A DNA stretch of 10,156 bases from Bacteroidales bacterium UBA1256 (GTDB lineage: Bacteria; Bacteroidota; Bacteroidia; Bacteroidales; Paludibacteraceae): NCBI GenBank assembly GCA_002308195.1, contig DBVU01000081.1:1-10156 (forward strand), written 5' to 3'. A program made the position numbers and the translations under genes. Under the pieces are notes generated by a model. It had not been told where the DNA came from. It saw only the letters and a list, made by a program, of their open reading frames with translations, and did not search any database. Shown in pieces: positions 1-9,175 of this stretch (the first letter of the stretch is position 1; each line of letters opens with the position of its first letter).

Positions 1-28
1 GCAGGTTTGAATCCTGCATGGATCACCA
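1..28 (+). tRNA. tRNA 3' end (partial, cut by the window edge; isotype not determined)
   Basis: Bases 1-17 fold as a complete T arm: stem GCAGG/CCTGC with five pairs around the seven-base loop TTTGAAT. Seven bases follow (ATGGATC), which would be the 3' strand of the acceptor stem, then discriminator A25 and an encoded CCA at 26-28. The 5' acceptor strand would have to read GATCCAT, but it and the anticodon lie outside the window, so I do not name the amino acid. One oddity is that the loop carries T at the position equivalent to C56, which is nearly invariant in tRNAs. The encoded CCA and the hairpin just after it support a real tRNA gene end. Confidence 0.8.
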
Positions 29-36
29 GACAAAAC

Positions 37-76
37 AAAAACCTCATCTGAGAGCTTGCTTTCACGTGAGGTTTTT
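37..76 (+). terminator. Terminator-like hairpin between the tRNA and dtd
   Basis: AAAAACCTCA (37-46) pairs perfectly with TGAGGTTTTT (67-76), giving a 10-bp outer stem. The inner bases can extend it with partial pairing up to a small loop around 55-58. The T run at 72-76 gives the U tract expected of an intrinsic terminator for the tRNA, and the matching A run at 37-41 would let it work in the opposite direction too. The hairpin ends only 10 nt before the dtd start codon, so it is also placed to influence dtd expression. The structure is seen directly; the function is inferred. Confidence 0.65.
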
Positions 77-86
77 ATTGTATAAT

Positions 87-539
87 ATGCGAGTAGTTGT
101 TCAACGTTGTTCGCGCGCGGAAGTGCGCATTGAGAATCAAGTGACCGGCAAAATAGGTCGCGGGTTTATGATTTTGGTTGGTATTACCGAAGGTGATACC
201 CAAACTGAAGCCGACCTAATGGCGAAGAAAGTAGCGCAGATGCGTGTCTTCGAAGATGCTGAAGGCAAGATGAATCTGAGTCTGGCAGATGTGCAAGGCT
301 CAATTTTGAGCATTTCGCAATTCACGCTCTATGCCGATTGCAGAAAAGGTAATCGCCCGAGTTTTATTCGTGCAGCGCGTCCGGAAACGGCAGAACCACT
401 CTATGACTATTTCAATCAACAACTACGCGATGCGTATGGTCTGCAAGTAGAGACCGGGCGTTTTGGAGCAGATATGAAGGTGGATTTTATCAACGATGGA
501 CCGGTAACTATTCTTCTGGATTCAGCAGAACTGAAATAA
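87..539 (+). CDS. dtd: D-aminoacyl-tRNA deacylase (DTD)
   Basis: This cytoplasmic proofreading enzyme hydrolyses the ester bond of D-aminoacyl-tRNAs (and glycyl-tRNA-Ala) and so recycles mischarged tRNA. The 150-residue product is full length for the family. It starts with the typical MRVVVQR, carries the conserved SQFTLYAD segment (residues 77-84) followed by RKGNRPSF, and has the NDGPVT motif (136-141). That motif contains the Gly-cisPro pair that enforces D-stereospecificity. An in-frame ATG at 18 would give a longer protein, but it lies inside the tRNA and adds 23 residues unlike the family, so ATG 87 is chosen. No Shine-Dalgarno sequence precedes it, as is usual in Bacteroidota. No Bacteroidota-type promoter is visible between the tRNA and this gene, so read-through from the tRNA is possible. 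The HD-domain gene follows after 2 nt. Confidence 0.95.
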   Translation: MRVVVQRCSRAEVRIENQVTGKIGRGFMILVGITEGDTQTEADLMAKKVAQMRVFEDAEGKMNLSLADVQGSILSISQFTLYADCRKGNRPSFIRAARPETAEPLYDYFNQQLRDAYGLQVETGRFGADMKVDFINDGPVTILLDSAELK

Positions 540-541
540 GT

Positions 542-1150
542 ATGGATAGCGAACTGAAAGCATATATAGAAAGCGAGATTCTGCCGCGTTATGACCATTT
601 TGATGCGGCCCATCGGCGCGATCATGCGGATCTGGTGATTAGTCAATCGTTGGAACTAGCACGCCAAAACAGCGCAGATGAGCAGATGGCGTATGTCATA
701 GCTGCCTATCATGATACGGGATTGTGCGAAGGACGCGATCAACACCACATCGTTTCCGGACGAATCATCCGCGAGGATAAAAATTTATTGCGTTGGTTTT
801 CTCTCGAGCAGATAGAGACGATGGCTCAAGCCGCAGAAGACCACCGCGCGTCATCAGACCATGCGCCGAGGTCGCTTTATGGACGAATAGTAGCGGAAGC
901 AGACAGATATATTGAGGCCGAATCCATCATTCGCCGAACCATACAGTTTGGTTTTGACCATTATCCGCAATTGAGCCGCGAGGAACACTACCAGAGAATG
1001 GTAGCGCATCTAAAGGAGAAATACGGTTACGGAGGTTATTTGCACTTGTGGTTCGCTGATTCACCAAACGCTCTACGACTGGAACAACTACGCACAATCA
1101 TTGCAGACGAGGCGCAACTGAGAGCATATTTCAACAAGTATGTTGAATAA
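542..1150 (+). CDS. HD-domain protein, predicted metal-dependent phosphohydrolase
   Basis: The 202-residue soluble protein belongs to the HD superfamily. The metal-binding set can be read as H28 (in RRDHAD), H57-D58 (YHDTG), H101 (EDHR) and D121 (EADR), all in the expected order and spacing. These proteins usually hydrolyse phosphoesters of nucleotides or related metabolites; the substrate here cannot be told from sequence. Close relatives, recalled from other Bacteroidales, share YHDTGLCEGR, AAEDHRAS and IVAEADR and are annotated only as HD-domain proteins. The start ATG lies 2 nt after the dtd stop, so the two genes are probably co-transcribed and translationally coupled. Its last 20 bp overlap the 3' end of the convergent kinase gene. 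No signal peptide or membrane segment is seen. Confidence 0.88.
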   Translation: MDSELKAYIESEILPRYDHFDAAHRRDHADLVISQSLELARQNSADEQMAYVIAAYHDTGLCEGRDQHHIVSGRIIREDKNLLRWFSLEQIETMAQAAEDHRASSDHAPRSLYGRIVAEADRYIEAESIIRRTIQFGFDHYPQLSREEHYQRMVAHLKEKYGYGGYLHLWFADSPNALRLEQLRTIIADEAQLRAYFNKYVE

Positions 1151-1601
1151 TCTGATAGGGAATGCCGAGTTGCTGAATTTCTTGCTCGTAACGATGATAC
1201 AGTTCCCAACGAATCTGGTCCGAACCATTGCTACGCGTAGGATCGGCAATCCAAGGAATATCCGGTTGGCACAAATAGTATTTGTCCATCGGATATTTTT
1301 TTATTGCCTCATCCAACCACTCTGGCACGCGTCCGAAAGCATAGTCGAACCACACTTTAGTAATTATCAGTTCTGTGTCGAAGATAACCACTTTCGCTTC
1401 GGACGATTCCAGCGAAGCCATTTCCTGTATCTGCCGTTTTGCGATACTGCACAACTCATCCCACGTAACTTCCGGAGAACCTTTCTTCTCCACATATTCT
1501 CGGGCATATTCGGGAATCAGTGTTCCGCCTAACTCTTGCACCAAATGCTGGGCAAGCGTACTTTTGCCGGTCGATTCAGGTCCAATGATTCCTATTCTCA
1601 T
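1131..1601 (-). CDS. NadR-like AAA/P-loop protein, predicted nucleoside (ribosylnicotinamide-type) kinase
   Basis: The 156-residue protein has a P-loop GPESTGKST at residues 7-15 and the EYAREY segment at 31-36. A Walker B-like FDTE is at 74-77, and a lid-like stretch CQPDIPWIADPTRSNG at 111-126 has the DxPWxxDxxR pattern. This is the order found in the kinase domain of NadR and in the AAA_28 family. NadR kinases phosphorylate nicotinamide riboside to NMN, but the adenylyltransferase domain of NadR is absent and no pnuC transporter is nearby, so the substrate is open. The ATG overlaps the sprA stop as ATGA, which implies translational coupling to sprA. The C-terminus ends soon after strand IPYQII; relatives I recall are roughly 20 residues longer, with a final helix. 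The 3' end overlaps the convergent HD gene by 20 bp. Confidence 0.85.
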   Translation of the reverse strand: MRIGIIGPESTGKSTLAQHLVQELGGTLIPEYAREYVEKKGSPEVTWDELCSIAKRQIQEMASLESSEAKVVIFDTELIITKVWFDYAFGRVPEWLDEAIKKYPMDKYYLCQPDIPWIADPTRSNGSDQIRWELYHRYEQEIQQLGIPYQIIQHTC

Positions 1602-4600
1602 CGTGTCAACATGAGTTTGATATTCAAACCAACATTGTCCGCCTTGACCGGATAACTGGTCGAGATAAGCGGAGTAGTGCCTTGGTGGTCGTAGAACAAT
1701 TGCAAGTTGATTTTCTGGCTCAGCACATAGTCTGCCGAAATCTTGATAGCAAATACTTTGTTGCCCGAAGAAGCCTGTGTGATGCCTTCTTCCACTTTGC
1801 GAAGCAACATCTTCACGTCTTTGTACGATACGTCCACTTGCAATTTGAGGTCGTTGCTTACTTTCTTCTGTCCACCATCTTTCTTCTTGGTGATGAAGTT
1901 CAGATTCTTGATGGTATAGCCACCACCAATAACGAATTCGTCGGTGTGACCTTCTGTCAGTTGTACGCTAGTTACATTCAGTGCCAAGTTGCGTTGCTTG
2001 CGATATTCGGCCTTCAGATTGAGCGAATTCTTCATCGTCAGGTTGAGTCCAATCAGTGGTGAGAATGCTTCTGTGATCGTCACATTGCTGATATCGTACG
2101 CCGAACTTGGCATTGGACTGTCGGTTGTTACGTCGCGTACAAATCCCAACATCTTGTTCGAGCCATCTGCTCCCACCCAAGTGGAATAGCTGCCGTACGA
2201 ACCAATAGCGTACTTACAAGTATAAGCGTGGGTCAGCGTGACAGATTTGAAGTGATCGCGCATCCATGGCAAGCGACCCAAGCCATCGTAGGTAACACTC
2301 CAGTTCGGCAGAATCTTCAATATTCCGAGGAATGGATTGAGATCCATCTTGCTTGCATCGCGGCCTGTGTAAGCGGCAAGGAATGCGGGAACAAGCACAT
2401 CGGCCGAATTGCTGCTAACACGGCCATGCTTGCTTGGGTTGTAAACCGTTCCCGCAGGAATATTGCTCATAAATCCGGTCGAAGGCAAAATCATTCCTTC
2501 GTATTGCTTTTGAACTCGTCCGGTCAGTAGTTCGCGGTTAGCAAGGAACTGGTCGTATGTGGCATTTGCGAAGTTTTCTTCTTGCTTGCCAACGCGGCCA
2601 AACATAGTTCCGATAGCCACTTGCGTGATATTGAACGAACCAGTCATGTTCTCTTGCAAGTAGTCGTAACTATAGATGATCGAACTTGATTGTGCCAAAT
2701 AGCGTTTCCCATTCAACTGAATCTTGAAACCAGGTAGAGGTTCCAGAGTTAGTTTGATGTCCAAATCGGATGTGTGCGCACGTGTAGCAGGTTGTACGAC
2801 ACTCGTATCGCCGGATAACCAACCATGCTGTTTGGCTCGTTCTACCATATCATTTGGAATGAAACCGAAGGCGAAATCGTAACCAGGAGCATAGACTCCA
2901 TCCACTTTGCGTTGACCCATAAATCCGGCTTCCGGTTCAAAACCAGGCAAGGTCATGGAATTGGTCTCGCGATAGGTGACTTGCAGACGACGAATCATTG
3001 TTCCCATGTACGCAAACATATCGCCCGCGACTTGTGCCGGTGTGCGATCGTCCGGATCACGCGTAGTGATGGTGAGGTTGACTTGCTCGCAATCAATCTT
3101 AGATGTCACTTTGGCCTTGGTATTACCGGCCGGAGTAATAGTGACAGGTACATTCTTTCCGTTAGCATCGGTCGCGGTGATAGAAAGCAATTCGCTATTC
3201 AGGCGGTGTGTGATCTCAGTAGCTTCGCCCTTCTTCAGTGCTACGGTTTGAGTATATGTCTTCGCCTTGAAGTTGCGTTTGCCACTACGTCCGCTATAAC
3301 GCTGCGTCATCTGCTTCCAGTATTTGGACTTGTTGTACCAAGTTTCGAAATTGATACCTCCGTCCACTTGCCACGACTGCAAACTGCTAACAGTGTTACC
3401 GAGGTTTTGACCTGACGTTGTCGAGGCAGTACGATTCCAGTTGTAGGTGGCGTTGTACGAAGCGTTGGCAGTCAATGGGTCGAGATAAGGAATACGATTG
3501 AACGGTACATTCCAACTAGCTGTGAAAACTTGTTGGTAGGTGTATGGCGAACCAAATCGTGCCAACGAGCGCTGAATAGTATCTTTCCAAGCTTCGTATT
3601 TATCGTGGTTGAATTCCTCGTCGAAATAGCGGCCATTCAAAATCTCCGGTGTATATTTGCCTTCGTCAATAATCGCATTCATGGCCGACTGGAACGAGAA
3701 CTTCATATTCTTCGTCAAGTTGTACTTGATATCCACGTTACGATCCCACGTGAAGTCCTTGCTATAAGTCAGGTCCATCGCATCAACTGCCACACCTGCC
3801 AAGTCGCGCATCTTCATATGACTGAAGGTGCGGTGCATATTGGTGCTGAACGCCCATGATTGCGGCAGATAGTAGAAATTCATCTCTTTCAAGAACTTCA
3901 CTTTCTTTACTTTCTCCACCTTAGAGAACGGCTCCCATGGTTTCGGGTTGAAGTTGTAGGAATACTGGAACGATCCCTTATGGTCGGTCGTATAGTTGGT
4001 CTCCATTTCCGGTGAGCGTTCTTCCTGCTTGTTGTACGAAGCCGAAATAGAGAAGTTGGCCGGATCGTAGAACATATCGCGCTTTTTGGAGTGGATATTG
4101 ACTTTCATATTGGTCAGCGAGAACGAAGTAGATTCACGCACGGTATTCGACATCTGCTTGATGGAATCGCGTTGATGTTTATCATCGTATTCGTCCAAAG
4201 TCTCTGACAACTTAATATCCGTATCCAACGGGTCATAATCGGGTGAAGTGGTCTCGTTGGTGTAAGATACGTAGAGCGGCATTTGTATCTTAGCTTTCTC
4301 CGGGAACAGGCGTCCACCTTCCAAAGCTGCGCTGACCGACAACTGATAGAAATTCTCCATGTTGCGATCCAATACATTTGATTCGATGGAACCATAACCG
4401 GCAGTCTCCATGCGGCCTGCGACATTGACTTGTGCGATATCGCTAATGGCAAGCGATGCATTGGCCATGGCCGCTATACCACCTTTCTCGTTGAATTGGC
4501 TCAGACGCAATTCGTTGACCCAAACCTCACCAGTAGCATCGTGTTGACCATTGTTGCGCACACCAATCATGATGGTTTCTACATCTTCCAGAGTCGGGTT

Positions 4601-7600
4601 ACCCAAGACAGTAATCTTGTTTTGAGGTTTGCCCGATTCGTCATCATAGATGACATATGGAATGGTGTTACTTACGCCCTCGTTGCCCGCGCGTTTAGCG
4701 CGATTGCGCGCTGTCTTGGCCTTGGTCAGCACTTCCAACGGGAAATCGAACATATTCTCCTCGGGCCAAACTTTCATTCGGTCGGCCTCGGAATTGTTGT
4801 TATACTGTCCGGGTTCGGTCAGAACCAACGGAATTTCGTACTCATAGTAGTTGTTGCGAAGGTCAGCTCCCAAACGGATGAAGCAGGTAAGGTCACCATT
4901 TTTCAGTTCGGGATCAATCTCGCTCATCTGCTCTGCGTGAACGAACATCTGCAGATTTTTGTATTGGCGCATGTCGTACGCAGTGTTCTTGTACATAGCT
5001 CGAGCATCGTGCGGACTAAGATTGAACACACGCATTACCATAGCTTGCTCGTTTTGCGCGATGAGTTGGGCTTGGCCCGGATCAGTCTGACGACTGACGC
5101 CAGGAGGCAAAACGTAGTTAATAGGCGTACGAGTGCTGTTCTCCTCAATATTGACAGTTTGCACGTTGATATTAGCCCCGGTGTTGACAGCAACGCCAAC
5201 CGGTGCTAGATCGCGCGTGTATTGTCTCCATTCGCCACGAACCAAATCCAAAGTAGCCAGACGCAAATGGGTCTCATGTTCGCAACCAGTAAGATAGATA
5301 CGCATGAATCGAATGGATTTCCAGTTGCGCACGCTTCCCACTTTCTGCACAGACGAACTATCGCCGCGGAGAGGAATCTTGAACTGATACCATGTGACTT
5401 CTTGTGTTTCGCCGTTGCGCAGCGTAACCTTGCGCACTTTCTTCTCAGTAATGTTTTGGCGGCCAACCTCCATCATATCCGGTCGCAGGATAACCTTGTA
5501 CTGATAGTACTTCTCATACTCGTTCAACGTGTTATCCATGTTGATATCTTCGATATCCGGAGATAGTGTGGCGGCTGTTCCGTAGGACTCGGTTTGCTGG
5601 TCGGTAGAAGGCGAGTTGCCTTCGGTACCATTGAAATGCTTGTAACGATTGAGGATGCTAACTTCCTCTTGATCGAAATCAGAGCCGCGATAGTAATGGA
5701 AATTATCGCCGGCCGGGTCATTACGCGGTGAGAATCGGTCGGAAGCCCAAGCATTCCAAACGGAAGCATCTACGCGGCTTTGCAAATCAGTCAGGTATTG
5801 TTTGTATGCCGGCCAGTTCTTTTCTTGGTCGCTATTCAAACCATTGAGTCCGACATCTTGTCGTTCGCGTGCTCCGTTCTCGTTGCTGAAGGCCACCACC
5901 GTGGAAGTGGTGCGAGGAATATAACCCCAAATAGTGGAATCCAATTTGCTGCGGTCGGCCTCGGAAACAGGGAGTCCGTGCTCAAAGGCCTTCTTGCCAT
6001 CACGAAGGATATCTTCGCTGATGTCACCCAAGTTGATGTACATCTCTCCTTCGTAACCATCTGGGTTGGTCAGGGCGGGATCCATCATCCAGAATTCGAT
6101 ATACTCGATGTTGGCTCGCTCGAAATCGGTATTATCCAGTCGGCGCATCATACCGCCCCAACGTTTTTTCGGGTCGGTCAATTTACCATCGGAACCAATT
6201 TCGCTAGCAGAGATATTGTATTGACCGCGTTCCTCAGGATAGAAGGAGAGGTTCAGAATCGGCAATTTGGTATCCACGTTGCTAGCTTCCTCGCGGTTAG
6301 GATAGATCTCGTCCTGATAAACGATACGAGTGCGGTGGTCGCTCAGAGCAGCCAAATCGTTTTTGATATGGGCAGGAGTATTGGTTTGCGGATAACCAAA
6401 AATCGGGTCCACCGAATACCATGCCAATTGCGCACGATTCTTGTTGTAATCGGCCTGGTTGACCAATTTGGATTCGTCCATTGTGGTAGGAGTAGAGGCA
6501 AGGAACCAATAACTCGGATAATGGACATCGATATTGGTGGTGGTGCTTTCGAAATCGTCGATATAGGCGGTTCCTAAAGCGCCGACATCTCTGGTGTGGC
6601 CAGGAATCAAATGGGCAAACTCTGCATTGATTTGGAAAGTAGAAGGTGCGGTGGCAGTGATCCAAGGAATCTTGTCGATGGCATTGGTCAGCCATTGCAT
6701 TTCTGTTTTCCAACTTCCGTTAACACCCCAGATGGTGTTAGCCAATGGTTCGGAACCAGTGTTGACCTTGGTTGTCAGCGGTCGTTCGCGGAGGTGCATG
6801 ATAGTTCCACCCAACACGAGGTCTTTGGTAAATTCGTATTCCAAGTGCGCTCCAAAGAGCGATTTGCGTTGCATCGAGAAAGTACTCTGGTTCTCGAGTT
6901 TGACATCTACGTTGGTACCGGATTCCAGAATCGACTGATTGAGAATAGTCACGGTTCCCATTGTGTAGTCAACGGTATAATCGACATTCTCTATCAGCGT
7001 AGCACCTCCCGCCGTGACAGTAACCGAACCACGCGGCACATTCATTGCGCCCAAGCGAATCTCGCTGCCATTAGTTCCCTTGTATTTACCGGTCAAGTGG
7101 AATTTGTTCTTTTCGCTCAACTCTTGTGCCACGATAAGTGTGGAGTCGTAGAGTTCGGGGAAACAGTATTTGGCTGTCAGTTGTGGATCATTGCCGAGTG
7201 CTGAGGCTAAGTGGCTGCCGAACGGTTCCAGGACAGGGAAGATAATCTTGCCCGAGGAAGTGTAGATAGTCAGATTTTCGATAAAATCGAATCGTCCATC
7301 CGGAGAAGCGTTGTTCTTAGCATCCAAACGGTCGAGGTTCATCACGCGCAAGAGTTGTTTTCCGCTAATCGGTCCTTCGTTCAGGTATTGGACGTCTGTT
7401 CCGACAGAGTCGTTGCGATAGGTGACGTACAATTCGAATTTGTCGGCATTGATACTAGTTGCGCCCAAGGAATAGATATTCTTCATCATCAGGTCCCAGG
7501 TGCCACGTCCTTTTTGTGCAGGCGAGTTGGCTGTAGATTTCAGCAGCTTAAGCGCTAGCGCGTTAGGCGCGCGAAGTTCTTCACTACCATCTGTGGAGAA

Positions 7601-9169
7601 TTCTCCGACCTGATAAACCTGGCCATTGTACGTATATTCGTAAGCAACGGCAAGTACCTCGTCTTGATTCAAGGCCGCCTTAAGCGAGATATAGCCTAAA
7701 GCGCTGTTGATAGTATATTCGCTGCTATTCAACAGTCGCGCGGATTCTACTTTCTCGAAGTCCAGACCACCTTCGAAGCCCGTTCCATTGAGATTTTCCA
7801 GTGCAGCACTGGTCTGTTGGATATTACGGAAATCGGTGGCGCGGATAGCATCGTAAAGGTCGTTTTGCTTGTTATCGGGTGCGCCGGTTGGCGTTCCTCC
7901 CCACGCGGCGATTTGCAAGTGGCTGCTATTTTCACCCAAGTCAGTAAAGGCCACGACATTTCGAGCTTGCTCGTACATGCCCCGTTTGTTGGTGACCCAC
8001 ACTTCGATTTTGTTGATCTGGATTCCACTAGCAATATAAGGCACGGTGGCCATGGCTGCTTCATAGTGGTCGCGGAAGAAATGACTAAGGAAGAAGTGGC
8101 GATTCTCATCGTAACTATCGCCGCTGATATCGAATTTAGTCATTTGTGCGCCGCCCTGGCTACTAACAGTCTGTGCTTCGCTGTTCTGCTGAGAAACAAG
8201 GGCCTGAATCTTAAGTTTTCCGAATTTGAGGTTGGTTTTGATACCAAACAAGGCCTTGCTACCACGAATGAGCGAACTAGGGAGGTCCATCGTCACATTA
8301 CCCGCTTCGATACTTTGGATAATATCGTCATCTTCGCCTTTGTAATTGAGTTTCAGGTTTTGCTGATCGAAAGAGAACGACGCCTCGGTGTTGTAACTGA
8401 GGTTGAAATTGAGTCGTGTACCGACTTTACCTTGAATGCTAGCTTGGATTTTCTCGTCGAAATCGAAGATATTGTTGTTGCGTGCTCGCTGGGTGAGCGA
8501 AGGATTGGCGATATACTGATGCTTGAAGCCGAAGAGCAATTCGGCCGAACCTTGCATCTTGAGTGAGACACCACCGGGACCAAACACTTTGTCGGCAGGG
8601 CCGATGTTGAACTTCATATCGGTGATGTCGAATTTCTTCTCGTTGTTATGTTCTACTTCGCCAATCTTCTGCTGCCAGTATTTCTGCATCAGTTGGCGTT
8701 CGGCATATTGGTTGTATTCGTCTTGCGTCAACATGTATGGCGTTGTGACATCGGTGTCGCCAATCTTGGTGCGAATGATATAGCATCCTGTTTCCGGCTG
8801 ATACTCCACGGAAGTGGTTACATTGGCCGGATCACGCAAGTCGAGCGACGAAGTAGGTTGAGTGAGTTCGCCGTAGTTCTGTGCGCCGAGTTGCTTGACG
8901 CGCGTGGGTGCCCAAATGGCCGTGTCGGTTTCGGTGACGAAGTCAGCGGCATCTTCCAAAGCGGTTTCGTTCGAAGCAGCAGTGTTGGTTCTGGATCTAT
9001 TGCGCTGCTCTTCACGTGCGGCTTTTTGCGCCTCGCGCTCGGCTTTCTCCTTCTCCTTTTGGGCTTTTTCTTCCGCCACGAGTTCCTTCAGCGTTTTTTG
9101 CGCGAAGACCTCTGTCACAGCCAAAGGCAGCAACAGAACGACAAACAATATGGAGAGTAGGCGTTTGAT
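1598..9169 (-). CDS. sprA: SprA/Sov, outer-membrane translocon of the type IX secretion system
   Basis: SprA (Sov in Porphyromonas) is the very large single-chain outer-membrane beta-barrel through which T9SS cargo with C-terminal sorting domains leaves the periplasm; in gliding species it is also needed for motility. The product is about 2520 residues, close to Sov (about 2500). In order it has a signal peptide (KRLLSILFVVLLL, cleavage after VFA at about residue 23), a charged, probably helical Lys/Glu/Ala/Arg stretch (about 25-62), and N-terminal SprA repeat-type regions (QASIQGKVGTRLNFNLSYN). Long amphipathic strand-rich segments follow, with a small inserted Ig-like region near residues 1970-2040 (VALKKGEATEITHRLN). 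The conserved C-terminus includes FSPLIGLNLTMKNSLNLKAEYRK, then ISADYVLSQKINLQLFYD and PLISTSYP. The reading frame is intact. The start is the weak point: no ATG exists in any frame between ruvA and the signal peptide. I place the start at the ATC before KRLL; ATA at 9175 is the other choice. The upstream in-frame ATG at 9313 lies inside ruvA, and TTG at 9148 would remove the positive n-region. ruvA is upstream and a kinase gene downstream, in one likely operon. Confidence 0.95.
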   Translation of the reverse strand: MKRLLSILFVVLLLPLAVTEVFAQKTLKELVAEEKAQKEKEKAEREAQKAAREEQRNRSRTNTAASNETALEDAADFVTETDTAIWAPTRVKQLGAQNYGELTQPTSSLDLRDPANVTTSVEYQPETGCYIIRTKIGDTDVTTPYMLTQDEYNQYAERQLMQKYWQQKIGEVEHNNEKKFDITDMKFNIGPADKVFGPGGVSLKMQGSAELLFGFKHQYIANPSLTQRARNNNIFDFDEKIQASIQGKVGTRLNFNLSYNTEASFSFDQQNLKLNYKGEDDDIIQSIEAGNVTMDLPSSLIRGSKALFGIKTNLKFGKLKIQALVSQQNSEAQTVSSQGGAQMTKFDISGDSYDENRHFFLSHFFRDHYEAAMATVPYIASGIQINKIEVWVTNKRGMYEQARNVVAFTDLGENSSHLQIAAWGGTPTGAPDNKQNDLYDAIRATDFRNIQQTSAALENLNGTGFEGGLDFEKVESARLLNSSEYTINSALGYISLKAALNQDEVLAVAYEYTYNGQVYQVGEFSTDGSEELRAPNALALKLLKSTANSPAQKGRGTWDLMMKNIYSLGATSINADKFELYVTYRNDSVGTDVQYLNEGPISGKQLLRVMNLDRLDAKNNASPDGRFDFIENLTIYTSSGKIIFPVLEPFGSHLASALGNDPQLTAKYCFPELYDSTLIVAQELSEKNKFHLTGKYKGTNGSEIRLGAMNVPRGSVTVTAGGATLIENVDYTVDYTMGTVTILNQSILESGTNVDVKLENQSTFSMQRKSLFGAHLEYEFTKDLVLGGTIMHLRERPLTTKVNTGSEPLANTIWGVNGSWKTEMQWLTNAIDKIPWITATAPSTFQINAEFAHLIPGHTRDVGALGTAYIDDFESTTTNIDVHYPSYWFLASTPTTMDESKLVNQADYNKNRAQLAWYSVDPIFGYPQTNTPAHIKNDLAALSDHRTRIVYQDEIYPNREEASNVDTKLPILNLSFYPEERGQYNISASEIGSDGKLTDPKKRWGGMMRRLDNTDFERANIEYIEFWMMDPALTNPDGYEGEMYINLGDISEDILRDGKKAFEHGLPVSEADRSKLDSTIWGYIPRTTSTVVAFSNENGARERQDVGLNGLNSDQEKNWPAYKQYLTDLQSRVDASVWNAWASDRFSPRNDPAGDNFHYYRGSDFDQEEVSILNRYKHFNGTEGNSPSTDQQTESYGTAATLSPDIEDINMDNTLNEYEKYYQYKVILRPDMMEVGRQNITEKKVRKVTLRNGETQEVTWYQFKIPLRGDSSSVQKVGSVRNWKSIRFMRIYLTGCEHETHLRLATLDLVRGEWRQYTRDLAPVGVAVNTGANINVQTVNIEENSTRTPINYVLPPGVSRQTDPGQAQLIAQNEQAMVMRVFNLSPHDARAMYKNTAYDMRQYKNLQMFVHAEQMSEIDPELKNGDLTCFIRLGADLRNNYYEYEIPLVLTEPGQYNNNSEADRMKVWPEENMFDFPLEVLTKAKTARNRAKRAGNEGVSNTIPYVIYDDESGKPQNKITVLGNPTLEDVETIMIGVRNNGQHDATGEVWVNELRLSQFNEKGGIAAMANASLAISDIAQVNVAGRMETAGYGSIESNVLDRNMENFYQLSVSAALEGGRLFPEKAKIQMPLYVSYTNETTSPDYDPLDTDIKLSETLDEYDDKHQRDSIKQMSNTVRESTSFSLTNMKVNIHSKKRDMFYDPANFSISASYNKQEERSPEMETNYTTDHKGSFQYSYNFNPKPWEPFSKVEKVKKVKFLKEMNFYYLPQSWAFSTNMHRTFSHMKMRDLAGVAVDAMDLTYSKDFTWDRNVDIKYNLTKNMKFSFQSAMNAIIDEGKYTPEILNGRYFDEEFNHDKYEAWKDTIQRSLARFGSPYTYQQVFTASWNVPFNRIPYLDPLTANASYNATYNWNRTASTTSGQNLGNTVSSLQSWQVDGGINFETWYNKSKYWKQMTQRYSGRSGKRNFKAKTYTQTVALKKGEATEITHRLNSELLSITATDANGKNVPVTITPAGNTKAKVTSKIDCEQVNLTITTRDPDDRTPAQVAGDMFAYMGTMIRRLQVTYRETNSMTLPGFEPEAGFMGQRKVDGVYAPGYDFAFGFIPNDMVERAKQHGWLSGDTSVVQPATRAHTSDLDIKLTLEPLPGFKIQLNGKRYLAQSSSIIYSYDYLQENMTGSFNITQVAIGTMFGRVGKQEENFANATYDQFLANRELLTGRVQKQYEGMILPSTGFMSNIPAGTVYNPSKHGRVSSNSADVLVPAFLAAYTGRDASKMDLNPFLGILKILPNWSVTYDGLGRLPWMRDHFKSVTLTHAYTCKYAIGSYGSYSTWVGADGSNKMLGFVRDVTTDSPMPSSAYDISNVTITEAFSPLIGLNLTMKNSLNLKAEYRKQRNLALNVTSVQLTEGHTDEFVIGGGYTIKNLNFITKKKDGGQKKVSNDLKLQVDVSYKDVKMLLRKVEEGITQASSGNKVFAIKISADYVLSQKINLQLFYDHQGTTPLISTSYPVKADNVGLNIKLMLTR

Positions 9170-9175
9170 GTTTAT

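Noticed and set aside
18..86. Extended dtd start at ATG 18
   Set aside because: It lies within the tRNA 3' end and adds 23 residues absent from DTD proteins, which begin MRVVVQR.
81..86. TATAAT directly before dtd as a -10 box
   Set aside because: It abuts the ATG, so transcription would start inside the gene. Bacteroidota promoters use TAnnTTTG rather than TATAAT.
3050..3250. Ig-like segment in SprA as a foreign insertion
   Set aside because: A similar Lys-rich linker followed by a small beta domain occurs at this place in other SprA proteins I recall, so it is probably a normal family feature.
4430..8566. Long + strand open frames opposite sprA (for example 4430-5209, 5780-6577, 7817-8566)
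   Set aside because: All lie antisense to the continuous, recognisable SprA frame, show no domain, and are explained by its codon use.
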